Shown: positions 1-16,060 of the stretch, in pieces
How positions within the stretch are numbered: position 1 is the first letter of the stretch
Layout of the letters: every line of letters starts with the position of its first letter
Origin: Ptiloglossa arizonensis
Lineage: Eukaryota > Arthropoda > Insecta > Hymenoptera > Colletidae
Direction: 5' to 3'
Length of the DNA stretch: 64,000 nucleotides
Assembly: GCF_051014685.1 (NCBI RefSeq)
Contig: NW_027478761.1
Location: 124,001-188,000 of the forward strand
The notes under the pieces: generated by a model
Seen by the model: the letters and a program-made list of their open reading frames with translations, nothing else
What the model was told of the DNA's origin: nothing
Database searches by the model: none
Program-made: the position numbers and the translations under genes

Positions 1-385
1 GTTATGCGTCATACGTTATACGTTATACGTTATACGTTATACGTTATACGTTATACGTTATACGTTACACGTTATAGGTTGTACGTTATACGTTATACGT
101 TACACGTTATGCGTTATACGTTATACGTTATACGTTATACGTTATACGTTATACGTTATACGTTATACGTTATACGTTATACGTTATACGTTATGCGTTA
201 TAGAATATACGTTATACGTTATACGTTATACGTTATACGTTATACGTTATACGTTATACGTTATACGTTATGCGTTATAGAATATACGTTATACGTTATA
301 CGTTATACGTTATACGTTATACGTTATACGTTATACGTTATACGTTATACGTTATACGTTATACGTTATACGTTATACGTTATAC

Positions 386-539
386 GTTGTACGTTGTACG
401 TTGTACGTTATACGTTATACGTTATACGTTATACGTTATACGTTATACGTTATACGTTATACGTTGTACGTTGTACGTTATACGTTATACGTTATACGTT
501 ATACGTTATACGTTATACGTAATATGTAATACGTCATAC
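386..539 (+). repeat. gttgtac doublet motif, first occurrence
   Basis: Three gttgtac units (386, 393, 400) and a doublet (463, 470) 77 bp from 386 are followed 56 bp after 463 by the units gtaatat (519), gtaatac (526) and gtcatac (533). The same 77-bp and 56-bp spacings recur five times in the right domain, although the downstream sequence here differs. Confidence 0.8.
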
Positions 540-1529
540 GTTATACGTTATACGTTATACGTTATACGTTATACGTTATACGTTATACGTTATACGTTAT
601 ACGTTATACGTTATACGTTATACGTTATACGTTATTCGTTATACGTTATACGTTATACGTCATACGTCATACGTTATACGTTATACGTTATACGTTATGC
701 GTTATACGTTATACGTTATACGTTATACGTTATACGTTATACGTTATACGTTGTACGTTATACGTTATACGTTATACGTTATACGTTATACGTTGTACGT
801 TATACGTTATACGTTATTCGTTATACGTTATACGTTATACGTTATACGTTATACGTTATACGTTATACGTTATACGTTATGCGTTATAGGATATACGTTA
901 TACGTTATACGTTGTACGTTATACGTTGTACGTTATACGTTATACGTTATACGTTATACGTTATACGTTATACGTTAGACGCTATACGTTATACGTTACA
1001 CGTTATACGTTATACGTTATACTTTATACGTTGAACGTTATACGTTCTACGTTATACGTTATACGTTAAACGTTGTACGTCATACGTTATACGTCATACG
1101 TTATACGTTATACGTTATACGTTATACGTTGTACGTTATACGTTATACGTTATACGTTATACGTTATACGTTATACGTTATACGTTATACGTTATACGTT
1201 ATACGTTATACGTTATACGTTAGACGCTATACGTTATACGTTACACGTTATACGTTATACGTTATACGTTATACGTTGTACGTTATACGTTCTACGTTAT
1301 ACGTTATACGTTAAACGTTGTACGTTATACGTTATACGTCATACGTTATACGTAACACGTTATATGATATACGTTCTACGTTATACATTATACGTTAAAC
1401 GTTGTACGTTATACGTTATACGTTATACGTTATACGTTATACGTTATACGTTATACGTTATACGTTATAAATTATGCGTTATAGGATATACGTTATACGT
1501 TATACGTTATACGTTGTACGTTATACGTT

Positions 1530-2280
1530 ATACGTTATGCGTTATACGTCATGCGATATACGTTACACGTTATTCGTTATACGTTATACGTTAAACGTTG
1601 TACGTTATACGGTATACGTTATACGTTATACGTTATACGTTATACGTTATACGTTATACGTTATACGTTATACGTTACGCGTTATAGGATATACGTTATA
1701 CGTTATACGTTGTACGTTATACGTTATACGTTATACGTCATACGTTATACGTCATACGTTATACGCTATACGTTATACGTTATACGTTATACGTTGTACG
1801 TTATACGTTATACGTTATACGTTATACGTTATACGTTATACGTTATACGTTATACGTTATACGTTATACGTTATACGTTATACGTTATACGTAATACGTT
1901 ATAGGTTATACGTTATACGTTATACGTTATACGTTATATGTTATACGTTCTACGTTATACGTTATACGTTAAACGTTGTACGTTATACGTTATACGTTAT
2001 ACGTTATACGTTTTACGTTATACGTTATACGTTATACGTTATACGTTATACGTTATAAGTTATACGTTATACGTTATACGTTATACGTTATACGTTATAC
2101 GTTATACGTTATACGTTATACGTTATACGTTATACGTTATTCGTTATACGTTATACGTTATACGTTATACGTTATACGTTATACGTTATACGTTATACGT
2201 TATACGTTATACGTTATACGTTAAACGTTATACGTTATACGTTATACGTTATGCGTTATACGCTATACGTTATGCGTTAT
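1530..2280 (+). repeat. Duplication N, copy 1
   Basis: This is repeated at about 2,948-3,700 with offset 1,414 bp at L1 (1548 to 2962), widening to 1,442 bp at the T5A/A4C barcode (about 1,935 to 3,377). The 28-bp change is four whole units. After the gttataa unit both copies run through canonical units to an A6T unit and then a double gttatag + gatatac pair. Confidence 0.75.
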
Positions 2281-2947
2281 AGGATATACGTTATGCGTTA
2301 TAGGATATACGTTATACTTTATACGTTGTACGTTATACGTTATACGTTATGCGTTATACGTCATGCGTTCTACGTCTTACGTTATACGTTATACGTTATA
2401 CGTTATACGTCATACGTTATACGTTATGCGTTATACGTTATACGTTATACGTTCTACGTTATACGTTATACGTTAAACGTTGTACGTTATACGTTATACG
2501 TTATACGTTATACGTTATACGTTATACGTTATGCGTCATACGTTATACGTTATACGTTATACGTTATACGTTATACGTTATACGTTATACGTTATACGTT
2601 ATACGTTATACGTTATACGTTATACGTTATACGTTATACGTTATACGTTATACGTTATACGTTATACGTTATACGTTATTCGTTATACGTTATACGTTAT
2701 ACGTCATACGTTATACGTTATACGTTATACGTTATACGTTATACGTTATACGTTATACGTTATACGTTATACGTTATACGTTATACGTTATACGTTATAG
2801 GTTATACGTTATACGTTATACGTTATAGGTTGTACGTTATACGTTATACGTTGTACGTTATACGTTATACGTTATACGTCATACGTTATACGTCATACGT
2901 TATACGCTATACGTTATACGTTATACGTTATACGTTGTACGTTATAC

Positions 2948-3710
2948 GTTATGCGTTATACGTCATGCGATATACGTTACACGTTATTCGTTATACGTTA
3001 TACGTTAAACGTTGTACGTTATACGGTATACGTTATACGTTATACGTTATACGTTATACGTTATACGTTATACGTTATACGTTATACGTTACGCGTTATA
3101 GGATATACGTTATACGTTATACGTTGTACGTTATACGTTATACGTTATACGTCATACGTTATACGTCATACGTTATACGCTATACGTTATACGTTATACG
3201 TTATACGTTGTACGTTATACGTTATACGTTATACGTTGTACGTTATACGTTATACGTTATACGTTATACGTTATACGTTATACGTTATACGTTATACGTT
3301 ATACGTTATACGTTATACGTTATACGTTATACGTAATACGTTATAGGTTATACGTTATACGTTATACGTTATACGTTATATGTTATACGTTCTACGTTAT
3401 ACGTTATACGTTAAACGTTGTACGTTATACGTTATACGTTATACGTTATACGTTTTACGTTATACGTTATACGTTATACGTTATACGTTATACGTTATAA
3501 GTTATACGTTATACGTTATACGTTATACGTTATACGTTATACGTTATACGTTATACGTTATACGTTATACGTTATTCGTTATACGTTATACGTTATACGT
3601 TATACGTTATACGTTATACGTTATACGTTATACGTTATACGTTAAACGTTATACGTTATACGTTATACGTTATGCGTTATACGCTATACGTTATGCGTTA
3701 TAGGATATAC
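2948..3710 (+). repeat. Duplication N, copy 2
   Basis: Second copy of the 1,530-2,280 segment, in direct orientation. Near its right end it is two to three units shorter than copy 1. It overlaps the left part of duplication B, which shows that the duplications are layered. Confidence 0.75.
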
Positions 3711-5960
3711 GTTATGCGTTATAGGATATACGTTATACGTTATACGTTATGCGTCATACGTTATACGTTATACGTTATACGTTATACGTTATACGTTATA
3801 CGTTATACGTTATACGTTATACGTTATACGTTATACGTTATACGTTACACGTTTTAGGTTGTACGTTATACGTTATACGTTATACGTTACACGTTATGCG
3901 TTATACGTTATACGTTATACGTTATACGTTATACGTTATACGTTATACGTCATACGTTATACGTTATACGTTATACGTTATACGTTATACGTTGTACGTT
4001 ATACGTTATACGTTATACGTTATTCGTTATACGTTATACGTTATACGTTATTCGTTATACGTTATACGTTATACGTTATACGTTATACGTTATACGTTAT
4101 GCGTTATACGTCTTACGTTATACGTTATACGTTATACGTTATACGTCATACGTTATACGTTATACGTTATACGTTATACGTTATACGTTATACGTTCTAC
4201 GTTATACGTTATACGTTAAACGCTGTACGTTATACGTTATACGTTATACGTTATACGTTATACGTTGTACGTTATACGTTATACGTTATACGTTATACGT
4301 TATACGTTATACGTTATACGTTATACGTTATACGTTATACGTTATACGTTATACGTTATACGTTATACGTTATACGTTATACGTTATACGTTATACGTTA
4401 TACGTTGTACGTTATACGTTATACGTTATACGTTATACGTTATACGTTGTACATTATACGTTATACGTTATTCGTTATACGTTATACGTTATACGTTATA
4501 CGTTATACGTTATACGTTATACGTTATACGTTATACGTTATACGTTATACGTTATACGTTATACGTTGTACGTTATACGTTATACGTTATACGTTATACG
4601 TTAAACGTTATACGTTATAAGTTATGCGTTATAGGATATACGTTATACGTTATACGTTGTACGTTATACGTTATACGTTATGCGTTATACGTCATGCGAT
4701 ATACGTTACACGTTATTCGTTATACGTTATACGTTAAACGTTGTACGTTATACGGTATACGTTATACGTTATACGTTATACGTTATACGTTATACGTTAT
4801 ACGTTATACGTTATACGTTATACGTTACGCGTTATAGGATATACGTTATACGTTATACGTTGTACGTTATACGTTATACGTTATACGTCATACGTTATAC
4901 GTCATACGTTATACGCTATACGTTATACGTTATACGTTATACGTTGTACGTTATACGTTATACGTTATACGTTGTACGTTATACGTTATACGTTATACGT
5001 TATACGTTATACGTTATACGTTATACGTTATACGTTATACGTTATACGTTATACGTTATACGTTAGACGCTATACGTTATACGTTACACGTTATACGTTA
5101 TACGTTATACGTTATACGTTGTACGTTATACGTTCTACGTTATACGTTATACGTTAAACGTTGTACGTTATACGTTATACGTCATACGTTATACGTAACA
5201 CGTTATATGTTATACGTTCTACGTTATACATTATACGTTAAACGTTGTACGTTATACGTTATACGTTATACGTTATACGTTATACGTTATACGTTATACG
5301 TTATAAATTATGCGTTATAGGATATACGTTATACGTTATACGTTATACGTTGTACGTTATACGTTATACGTTATGCGTTATACGTCATGCGATATACGTT
5401 ACACGTTATTCGTTATACGTTATACGTTAAACGTTGTACGTTATACGGTATACGTTATACGTTATACGTTATACGTTATACGTTATACGTTATACGTTAT
5501 ACGTTATACGTTACGCGTTATAGGATATACATTATACGTTATACGTTGTACGTTATACGTTATACGTTATACGTCATACGTTATACGTCATACGTTATAC
5601 GCTATACGTTATACGTTATACGTTATACGTTGTACGTTATACGTTATACGTTATACGTTGTACGTTATACGTTATACGTTATACGTTATACGTTATACGT
5701 TATACGTTATACGTTATACGTTATACGTTATACGTTATACGTAATACGTTATAGGTTATACGTTATACATTATACGTTATACGTTATATGTTATACGTTC
5801 TACGTTATACGTTATACGTTAAACGTTGTACGTTATACGTTAGACGTTATACGTTATACGTTTTACGTTATACGTTATACGTTATACGTTATACGTTATA
5901 CGTTATAAGTTATACGTTATACGTTATACGTTATACGTTATACGTTATACGTTATACGTT
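3186..5960 (+). repeat. Duplication B, copy 1 (partner 16.1 kb away)
   Basis: Matches about 19,335-22,095 in direct orientation. The offset is 16,149 bp from the gttgtac at 3207 (19356) to about 4.3 kb, then 16,135 bp (two units lost in copy 2) to the right end. The variant barcodes from 3,746 to 4,219 are identical in the two copies as far as I can read. A private G1A unit at 5531 is present here and absent from the partner. Confidence 0.85.
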
Positions 5961-8590
5961 ATACGTTATACGTTATACGTTATTCGTTATACGTTATACG
6001 TTATACGTTATACGTTATACGTTATACGTTATACGTTATACGTTATACGTTAAACGTTATACGTTATACGTTATACGTTATGCGTTATACGCTATACGTT
6101 ATGCGTTATAGGATATACGTTATGCGTTATAGGATATACGTTATACTTTATACGTTGTACGTTATACGTTATACGTTATGCGTTATACGTCATGCGTTCT
6201 ACGTCTTACGTTATACGTTATACGTTATACGTTATACGTCATACGTTATACGTTATACGTTATACGTTACACGTTATACGTTATACGTTCTACGTTATAC
6301 GTTATACGTTAAACGTTGTACGTTATACGTTATACGTTATACGTTATACGTTATACGTTATACGTTATACGTTATACGTTATACGTTATACGTTATACGT
6401 TATACGTTATACGTTATACGTTATACCTTATACGTTATACGTTATACGTTATACGTTATACGTTATACGTTATACGTTATACGTTATACGTTATACGTTA
6501 TACGTTATACGTTATACGTTATACGTTATACGTTATACGTTATACGTTATACGTTATACGTTATACGTTATACGTTATACGTTATACGTTATACGTTATA
6601 CGTTATACGTTATACGTTATACGTTATACGTTATACGTTATAAGTTATACGTTATACGTTATGCGTTATACGTTATACGTTATACGTTATACGTTATACG
6701 TTATGCGTTATAGAATATACGTTATACGTTATACGTTATACGTTATACGTTATACGTTATACGTTATACGTTATACGTTATACGTTAAACGTCATACGTT
6801 ATACGTTACACGTTATATGTTAGACGTTCTACGTTATACATTATACGTTAAACGTTGTACGTTATACGTTATACGTTTTACGTTATACGTTATACGTTAT
6901 ACGTTATACGTTATACGTTATACGTTATGCGTTATACGTTATACGTTATACGTTATACGTTATACGTTATACGTTATACGTTATACGTTGTACGTTATAC
7001 GTTATACGTTATACGTTATACGTTATACGTTATACGTTATACGTTATACGTTAGACGCTATACGTTATACGTAATATGTAATACGTCATACGTTTTACGT
7101 CAATCGTTATACGTTATACGCTATACGCTATACGTTATACGTTATACGTTATACGTTAGACGCTATACGTTATACGTTATACGTTATATGTTATACGATA
7201 TACGTTATACGTTATACGTTATACGTTGTACGTTATACGTTATACGTTATACGTTATACGTTATACGTTATACGTTATACGTTATACGTTATACGTTATA
7301 CGTTATACGTTATACGTTATACGTTATACGTTCTACGTTGTACGTTATACGTTATACGTTATACGTTATACGTTATACGTTATACGTTATACGTTATACG
7401 TTAGACGTTATACGTTATACGTTATACGTTATACGTTATACGTTATACGTTATACGTTATACGTTATACGTTATACGTTATACGTTATACGTTATACGTT
7501 ATACGTTATACGTTATACGTTATACGTTATACGTTATACGTTATACGTTATTCGTTATACGTTATACGTTATACGTTATACGTTATACGTTATACGTTAT
7601 GCGTTATACGTTATACGTTATACGTTGTACGTTATACGTTATACGTTATACGTTATACGTTATACGTTATACGTTATACGTTATACGTTATACGTTAGAC
7701 GCTATACGTTATACGTTATACGTTATACGTTGTACGTTATACGTTCTACGTTATACATTATACGTTAAACGTTGTACGTTATACGTTATACGTCATACGT
7801 TATACGTTATACGTTATATGTTATACGTTCTACGTTATACGTTATACGTTAAACGTGGTACGTTATACGTTATACGTTATACGTTATACGTTATACGTTA
7901 TACGTTCTATGTTATACGTTATACGTTAAACGTTTTACGTTATACGTTATACGTTATACGTTATACGTTATACGTTATACGTTATGCGTCATACGTTATA
8001 CGTTATACGTTATACGTTATACGTTATACGTTATACGTTATACGTTATACGTTATACGTTATACGTTAGACGCTATACGTTATACGTTATACGTTATACG
8101 TTGTACGTTATACGTTATACGTTATACGTTATACGTTATACGTTATACGTTGTACGTTATACGTTATACGTTATACGTTATACGTTATACGTTATACGTT
8201 ATACGTTATACGTTAGACGTTATACGTTATACGTTATACGTTATACGTTATACGTTATACGTTATACGTTATACGTTATACGTTATACGTTATACGTTAT
8301 ACGTTATGCGTTACAGAATATACGTTATACGTTATACGTTATACGTTATACGTTATACGTTATACGTTATACGTTATACGTTATACGTTAAACGTCATAC
8401 GTTATACGTTACACGTTATATGTTAGACGTTCTACGTTATACGTTATACGTTATACGTTATACGTTATACGTTAAACGTCATACGTTATACGTTACACGT
8501 TATATGTTAGACGTTCTACGTTATACATTATACGTTAAACGTTGTACGTTATACGTTATACGTTTTACGTTATACGTTATACGTTATACG
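5062..8590 (+). repeat. Duplication A, copy 1 (3.5 kb)
   Basis: Matches 10,746-14,260 in direct orientation. The offset starts at 5,684 bp and grows in whole units to 5,726, 5,733 and 5,740 bp. Private single-base differences I could see in this copy are attatac at 5531, gatatac at 7197 and gttctat near 7,906. The left edge is gttagac + gctatac at 5062. Near the right end it carries an extra 84-bp tandem copy absent from the partner. Confidence 0.88.
8387..8554 (+). repeat. Local 84-bp (12-unit) tandem duplication
   Basis: The barcode gttaaac + gtcatac leading to gttagac + gttctac occurs at 8387 and again at 8471, 84 bp apart. The partner copy at about 14.13 kb has it once, and so do the related copies at about 17.19, 25.69 and 28.65 kb. 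The second copy is therefore a private gain here. Confidence 0.85.
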
Positions 8591-8596
8591 TTATAC

Positions 8597-10745
8597 GTTA
8601 GACGCTATACGTTATACGTTACACGTTATACGTTATACGTTATACGTTATACGTTGTACGTTATACGTTCTACGTTATACGTTATACGTTAAACGTTGTA
8701 CGTTATACGTTATACGTCATACGTTATACGTTATACGTTATACGTTATACGTTATACGTTATACGTTATAAATTATGCGTTATAGGATATACGTTATACG
8801 TTATACGTTATACGTTGTACGTTATACGTTATACGTTATGCGTTATACGTCATGCGATATACGTTACACGTTATTCGTTATACGTTATACGTTAAACGTT
8901 GTACGTTATACGGTATACGTTATACGTTATACGTTATACGTTATACGTTATACGTTATACGTTATACGTTATACGTTACGCGTTATAGGATATACGTTAT
9001 ACGTTATACGTTGTACGTTATACGTTATACGTTATACGTCATACGTTATACGTCATACGTTATACGCTATACGTTATACGTTATACGTTATACGTTGTAC
9101 GTTATACGTTATACGTTATACGTTGTACGTTATACGTTATACGTTATACGTTATACGATATACGTTATACGTTATACGTTATACGTTATACGTTATACGT
9201 TATACGTTATACGTTATACGTTATTCGTTATACGTTATACGTTATACGTTATACGTTATACGTTATACGTTATACGTTATACGTTATACGTTAAACGTTA
9301 TACGTTATACGTTATACGTTATGCGTAATACGCTATACGTTATGCGTTATAGGATATACGTTATGCGTTATAGGATATACGTTATACTTTATACGTTGTA
9401 CGTTATACGTTATACGTTATGCGTTATACGTCATGCGTTCTACGTCTTACGTTATACGTTATACGTTATACGTTATACGTCATACGTTATACGTTATGCG
9501 TTATACGTTATACGTTATACGTTATACGTTATACGTTATACGTTATACGTTATACGTTATACGTTATTCGTTATACGTTATACGTTATACGTCATACGTT
9601 ATACGTTATACGTTATACGTTATACGTTATACGTTATACGTTATACGTTATACGTTATACGTTATACGTTATACGTTATAGGTTATACGTTATACGTTAT
9701 ACGTTATAGGTTGTACGTTAAACGTTATACGTTGTACGTTATACGTTATACGTTATACGTCATACGTTATACGTCATACGTTATACGCTATACGTTATAC
9801 GTTATACGTTATACGTTGTACGTTATACGTTATGCGTTATACGTCATGCGATATACGTTACACGTTATTCGTTATACGTTATACGTTAAACGTTGTACGT
9901 TATACGGTATACGTTATACGTTATACGTTATACGTTATACGTTATACGTTATACGTTATACGTTATACGTTACGCGTTATAGGATATACGTTATACGTTA
10001 TACGTTGTACGTTATACGTTATACGTTATACGTCATACGTTATACGTCATACGTTATACGCTATACGTTATACGTTATACGTTATACGTTGTACGTTATA
10101 CGTTATACGTTATACGTTGTACGTTATACGTTATACGTTATACGTTATACGTTATACGTTATACGTTATACGTTATACGTTATACGTTATACGTTATACG
10201 TTATACGTTATACGTAATACGTTATAGGTTATACGTTATACGTTATACGTTATACGTTATATGTTATACGTTCTACGTTATACGTTATACGTTAAACGTT
10301 GTACGTTATACGTTATACGTTATACGTTATACGTTTTACGTTATACGTTATACGTTATACGTTATACGTTATACGTTATAAGTTATACGTTATACGTTAT
10401 ACGTTATACGTTATACGTTATACGTTATACGTTATACGTTATACGTTATACGTTATTCGTTATACGTTATACGTTATACGTTATACGTTATACGTTATAC
10501 GTTATACGTTATACGTTATACGTTAAACGTTATACGTTATACGTTATACGTTATGCGTTATACGCTATACGTTATGCGTTATAGGATATACGTTATGCGT
10601 TATAGGATATACGTTATACGTTATACGTTATGCGTCATACGTTATACGTTATACGTTATACGTTATACGTTATACGTTATACGTTATACGTTATACGTTA
10701 TACGTTATACGTTATACGTTACACGTTTTAGGTTGTACGTTATAC
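8597..10745 (+). repeat. Mosaic segment between duplication A copies
   Basis: It starts with the same gttagac + gctatac barcode as 5062 (offset 3,535 bp). It then lacks ten units (offset 3,465 bp by L1 at 8849) and carries a second L1 at 9843. The part from about 9.83 to 10.73 kb repeats about 2.95-3.85 kb (offset 6,881 bp; the T5A/A4C barcode near 10,258 corresponds to 3,377). It is thus assembled from pieces of neighbouring duplications. Confidence 0.7.
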
Positions 10746-13700
10746 GTTAGACGCTATACGTTATACGTTACACGTTATACGTTATACGTTATACGTTATA
10801 CGTTGTACGTTATACGTTCTACGTTATACGTTATACGTTAAACGTTGTACGTTATACGTTATACGTCATACGTTATACGTAACACGTTATATGTTATACG
10901 TTCTACGTTATACATTATACGTTAAACGTTGTACGTTATACGTTATACGTTATACGTTATACGTTATACGTTATACGTTATACGTTATAAATTATGCGTT
11001 ATAGGATATACGTTATACGTTATACGTTATACGTTGTACGTTATACGTTATACGTTATGCGTTATACGTCATGCGATATACGTTACACGTTATTCGTTAT
11101 ACGTTATACGTTAAACGTTGTACGTTATACGGTATACGTTATACGTTATACGTTATACGTTATACGTTATACGTTATACGTTATACGTTATACGTTACGC
11201 GTTATAGGATATACGTTATACGTTATACGTTGTACGTTATACGTTATACGTTATACGTCATACGTTATACGTCATACGTTATACGCTATACGTTATACGT
11301 TATACGTTATACGTTGTACGTTATACGTTATACGTTATACGTTGTACGTTATACGTTATACGTTATACGTTATACGTTATACGTTATACGTTATACGTTA
11401 TACGTTATACGTTATACGTTATACGTAATACGTTATAGGTTATACGTTATACATTATACGTTATACGTTATATGTTATACGTTCTACGTTATACGTTATA
11501 CGTTAAACGTTGTACGTTATACGTTAGACGTTATACGTTATACGTTTTACGTTATACGTTATACGTTATACGTTATACGTTATACGTTATAAGTTATACG
11601 TTATACGTTATACGTTATACGTTATACGTTATACGTTATACGTTATACGTTATACGTTATACGTTATTCGTTATACGTTATACGTTATACGTTATACGTT
11701 ATACGTTATACGTTATACGTTATACGTTATACGTTAAACGTTATACGTTATACGTTATACGTTATGCGTTATACGCTATACGTTATGCGTTATAGGATAT
11801 ACGTTATGCGTTATAGGATATACGTTATACTTTATACGTTGTACGTTATACGTTATACGTTATGCGTTATACGTCATGCGTTCTACGTCTTACGTTATAC
11901 GTTATACGTTATACGTTATACGTCATACGTTATACGTTATACGTTATACGTTACACGTTATACGTTATACGTTCTACGTTATACGTTATACGTTAAACGT
12001 TGTACGTTATACGTTATACGTTATACGTTATACGTTATACGTTATACGTTATACGTTATACGTTATACGTTATACGTTATACGTTATACGTTATACGTTA
12101 TACGTTATACGTTATACCTTATACGTTATACGTTATACGTTATACGTTATACGTTATACGTTATACGTTATACGTTATACGTTATACGTTATACGTTATA
12201 CGTTATACGTTATACGTTATACGTTATACGTTATACGTTATACGTTATACGTTATACGTTATACGTTATACGTTATACGTTATACGTTATACGTTATACG
12301 TTATACGTTATACGTTATACGTTATACGTTATACGTTATACGTTATACGTTATACGTTATACGTTATACGTTATAAGTTATACGTTATACGTTATGCGTT
12401 ATACGTTATACGTTATACGTTATACGTTATACGTTATGCGTTATAGAATATACGTTATACGTTATACGTTATACGTTATACGTTATACGTTATACGTTAT
12501 ACGTTATACGTTAAACGTCATACGTTATACGTTACACGTTATATGTTAGACGTTCTACGTTATACATTATACGTTAAACGTTGTACGTTATACGTTATAC
12601 GTTTTACGTTATACGTTATACGTTATACGTTATACGTTATACGTTATACGTTATGCGTTATACGTTATACGTTATACGTTATACGTTATACGTTATACGT
12701 TATACGTTATACGTTGTACGTTATACGTTATACGTTATACGTTATACGTTATACGTTATACGTTATACGTTATACGTTAGACGCTATACGTTATACGTAA
12801 TATGTAATACGTCATACGTTTTACGTCAATCGTTATACGTTATACGCTATACGCTATACGTTATACGTTATACGTTATACGTTAGACGCTATACGTTATA
12901 CGTTATACGTTATATGTTATACGTTATACGTTATACGTTATACGTTATACGTTGTACGTTATACGTTATACGTTATACGTTATACGTTATACGTTATACG
13001 TTATACGTTATACGTTATACGTTATACGTTATACGTTATACGTTATACGTTATACGTTCTACGTTGTACGTTATACGTTATACGTTATACGTTATACGTT
13101 ATACGTTATACGTTATACGTTATACGTTAGACGTTATACGTTATACGTTATACGTTATACGTTATACGTTATACGTTATACGTTATACGTTATACGTTAT
13201 ACGTTATACGTTATACGTTATACGTTATACGTTATACGTTATACGTTATACGTTATACGTTATACGTTATACGTTATACGTTATTCGTTATACGTTATAC
13301 GTTATACGTTATACGTTATACGTTATACGTTATGCGTTATACGTTATACGTTATACGTTGTACGTTATACGTTATACGTTATACGTTATACGTTATACGT
13401 TATACGTTATACGTTATACGTTATACGTTAGACGCTATACGTTATACGTTATACGTTATACGTTGTACGTTATACGTTCTACGTTATACATTATACGTTA
13501 AACGTTGTACGTTATACGTTATACGTCATACGTTATACGTTATACGTTATATGTTATACGTTCTACGTTATACGTTATACGTTAAACGTGGTACGTTATA
13601 CGTTATACGTTATACGTTATACGTTATACGTTATACGTTCTACGTTATACGTTATACGTTAAACGTTTTACGTTATACGTTATACGTTATACGTTATACG

Positions 13701-14260
13701 TTATACGCTATACGTTATGCGTCATACGTTATACGTTATACGTTATACGTTATACGTTATACGTTATACGTTATACGTTATACGTTATACGTTATACGTT
13801 ATACGTTAGACGCTATACGTTATACGTTATACGTTATACGTTGTACGTTATACGTTATACGTTATACGTTATACGTTATACGTTATACGTTGTACGTTAT
13901 ACGTTATACGTTATACGTTATACGTTATACGTTATACGTTATACGTTATACGTTAGACGTTATACGTTATACGTTATACGTTATACGTTATACGTTATAC
14001 GTTATACGTTATACGTTATACGTTATACGTTATACGTTATACGTTATGCGTTACAGAATATACGTTATACGTTATACGTTATACGTTATACGTTATACGT
14101 TATACGTTATACGTTATACGTTATACGTTATACGTTAAACGTCATACGTTATACGTTACACGTTATATGTTAGACGTTCTACGTTATACATTATACGTTA
14201 AACGTTGTACGTTATACGTTATACGTTTTACGTTATACGTTATACGTTATACGTTATACG
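10746..14260 (+). repeat. Duplication A, copy 2
   Basis: Direct copy of 5,062-8,590. It carries a private gctatac (T2C) near 13,708, just before the gttatgc + gtcatac pair, where copy 1 is canonical. It continues into duplication H, whose other copy begins at about 16.05 kb. Confidence 0.88.
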
Positions 14261-14830
14261 TTATACGTTATGCGTTATACGTTATACGTTATACGTTATA
14301 CGTTATACGTTATACGTTATACGTTATACGTTGTACGTTATACGTTATACGTTATACGTTATACGTTATACGTTATACGTTATACGTTATACGTTAGACG
14401 CTATACGTTATACGTAATATGTAATACGTCATACGTTTTACGTCAATCGTTATACGTTATACGTTATACGCTATACGTTATACGTTATACGTTATACGTT
14501 AGACGCTATACTATATACGTTATGCGTTATACGTTGTACGTTATACGTTATTCGTTATACGTTATACGTTATACGTTATACGTTATACGTTATACGTTAT
14601 ACGTTATACGTTATACGTTATACGTTATACGTTGTACGTTATACGTTATACGTTATACGTTATACGTTAAACGTTATACGTTATAAGTTATGCGTTATAG
14701 GATATACGTTATACGTTATACGTTGTACGTTATACGTTATACGTTATGCGTTATACGTCATGCGATATACGTTACACGTTATTCGTTATACGTTATACGT
14801 TAAACGTTGTACGTTATACGTTATACGTTA
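12905..14830 (+). repeat. Duplication H, copy 1
   Basis: Corresponds to about 16,055-17,880 with an offset falling from about 3,150 to 3,059 bp (gttatgc + gttacag at 14043 and 17102), then 3,052 bp (L1 at 14757 and 17809). The pair gttacag + aatatac within it marks a sub-family with only five members: about 8310, 14050, 17109, 25614 and 28575. Confidence 0.8.
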
Positions 14831-16060
14831 TACGTCATACGTTATACGTCATACGTTATACGCTATACGTTATACGTTATACGTTATACGTTGTACGTTA
14901 TACGTTATACGTTGTACGTTGTACGTTATACGTTATACGTTATACGTTATACGTTATACGTTATACGTTATACGCTATACGTTATACGTTATACGTTATA
15001 CGTTATACGTTAGACGCTATACGTTATACGTTACACGTTATACGTTATACGTTATACGTTATACGTTGTACGTTATACGTTCTACGTTATACGTTATACG
15101 TTAAACGTTGTACGTTATACGTTATACGTCATACGTTATACGTAACACGTTATATGTTATACGTTCTACGTTATACATTATACGTTAAACGTTGTACGTT
15201 ATACGTTATACGTTATACGTTATACGTTATACGTTATACGTTATACGTTATACGTTATAAATTATGCGTTATAGGATATACGTTATACGTTATACGTTAT
15301 ACGTTGTACGTTATACGTTATAAGTTATGCGTTATACGTCATGCGATATACGTTACACGTTATTCGTTATACGTTATACGTTATACGTTATACGTTGTAC
15401 GTTATACGTTATACGTTATACGTTGTACGTTATACGTTATACGTTATACGTTATACGTTATACGTTATACGTTATACGTTATACGTTATACGTTATACGT
15501 TATACGTTATACGTTATACGTAATACGTTATAGGTTATACGTTATACGTTATACGTTATACGTTATATGTTATACGTTCTACGTTATACGTTATACGTTA
15601 AACGTTGTACGTTATACGTTATACGTTATACGTTATACGTTTTACGTTATACGTTATACGTTATACGTTATACGTTATACGTTATAAGTTATACGTTATA
15701 CGTTATACGTTATACGTTATACGTTATACGTTATACGTTATACGTTATACGTTATACGTTATTCGTAATACGTTATACGTTATACGTTATACGTTATACG
15801 TTATACGTTATACGTTATACGTTATACGTTAAACGTTATACGTTATACGTTATACGTTATGCGTTATACGCTATACGTTATGCGTTATAGGATATACGTT
15901 ATGCGTTATAGGATATACGTTATACGTTATACGTTATGCGTCATACGTTATACGTTATACGTTATACGTTATACGTTATACGTTATACGTTATACGTTAT
16001 ACGTTATACGTTATACGTTATACGTTACACGTTTTAGGTTGTACGTTATACGTTATACGT
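14757..16060 (+). repeat. Duplication P, copy 1
   Basis: Matches about 18,712-20,020 with offset 3,955 to 3,962 bp. L1 at 15338 corresponds to 19300. A private gtaatac unit follows the A6T unit near 15,765; the partner is canonical there. The right edge is where gttatat follows at about 16.06 kb. Confidence 0.8.
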
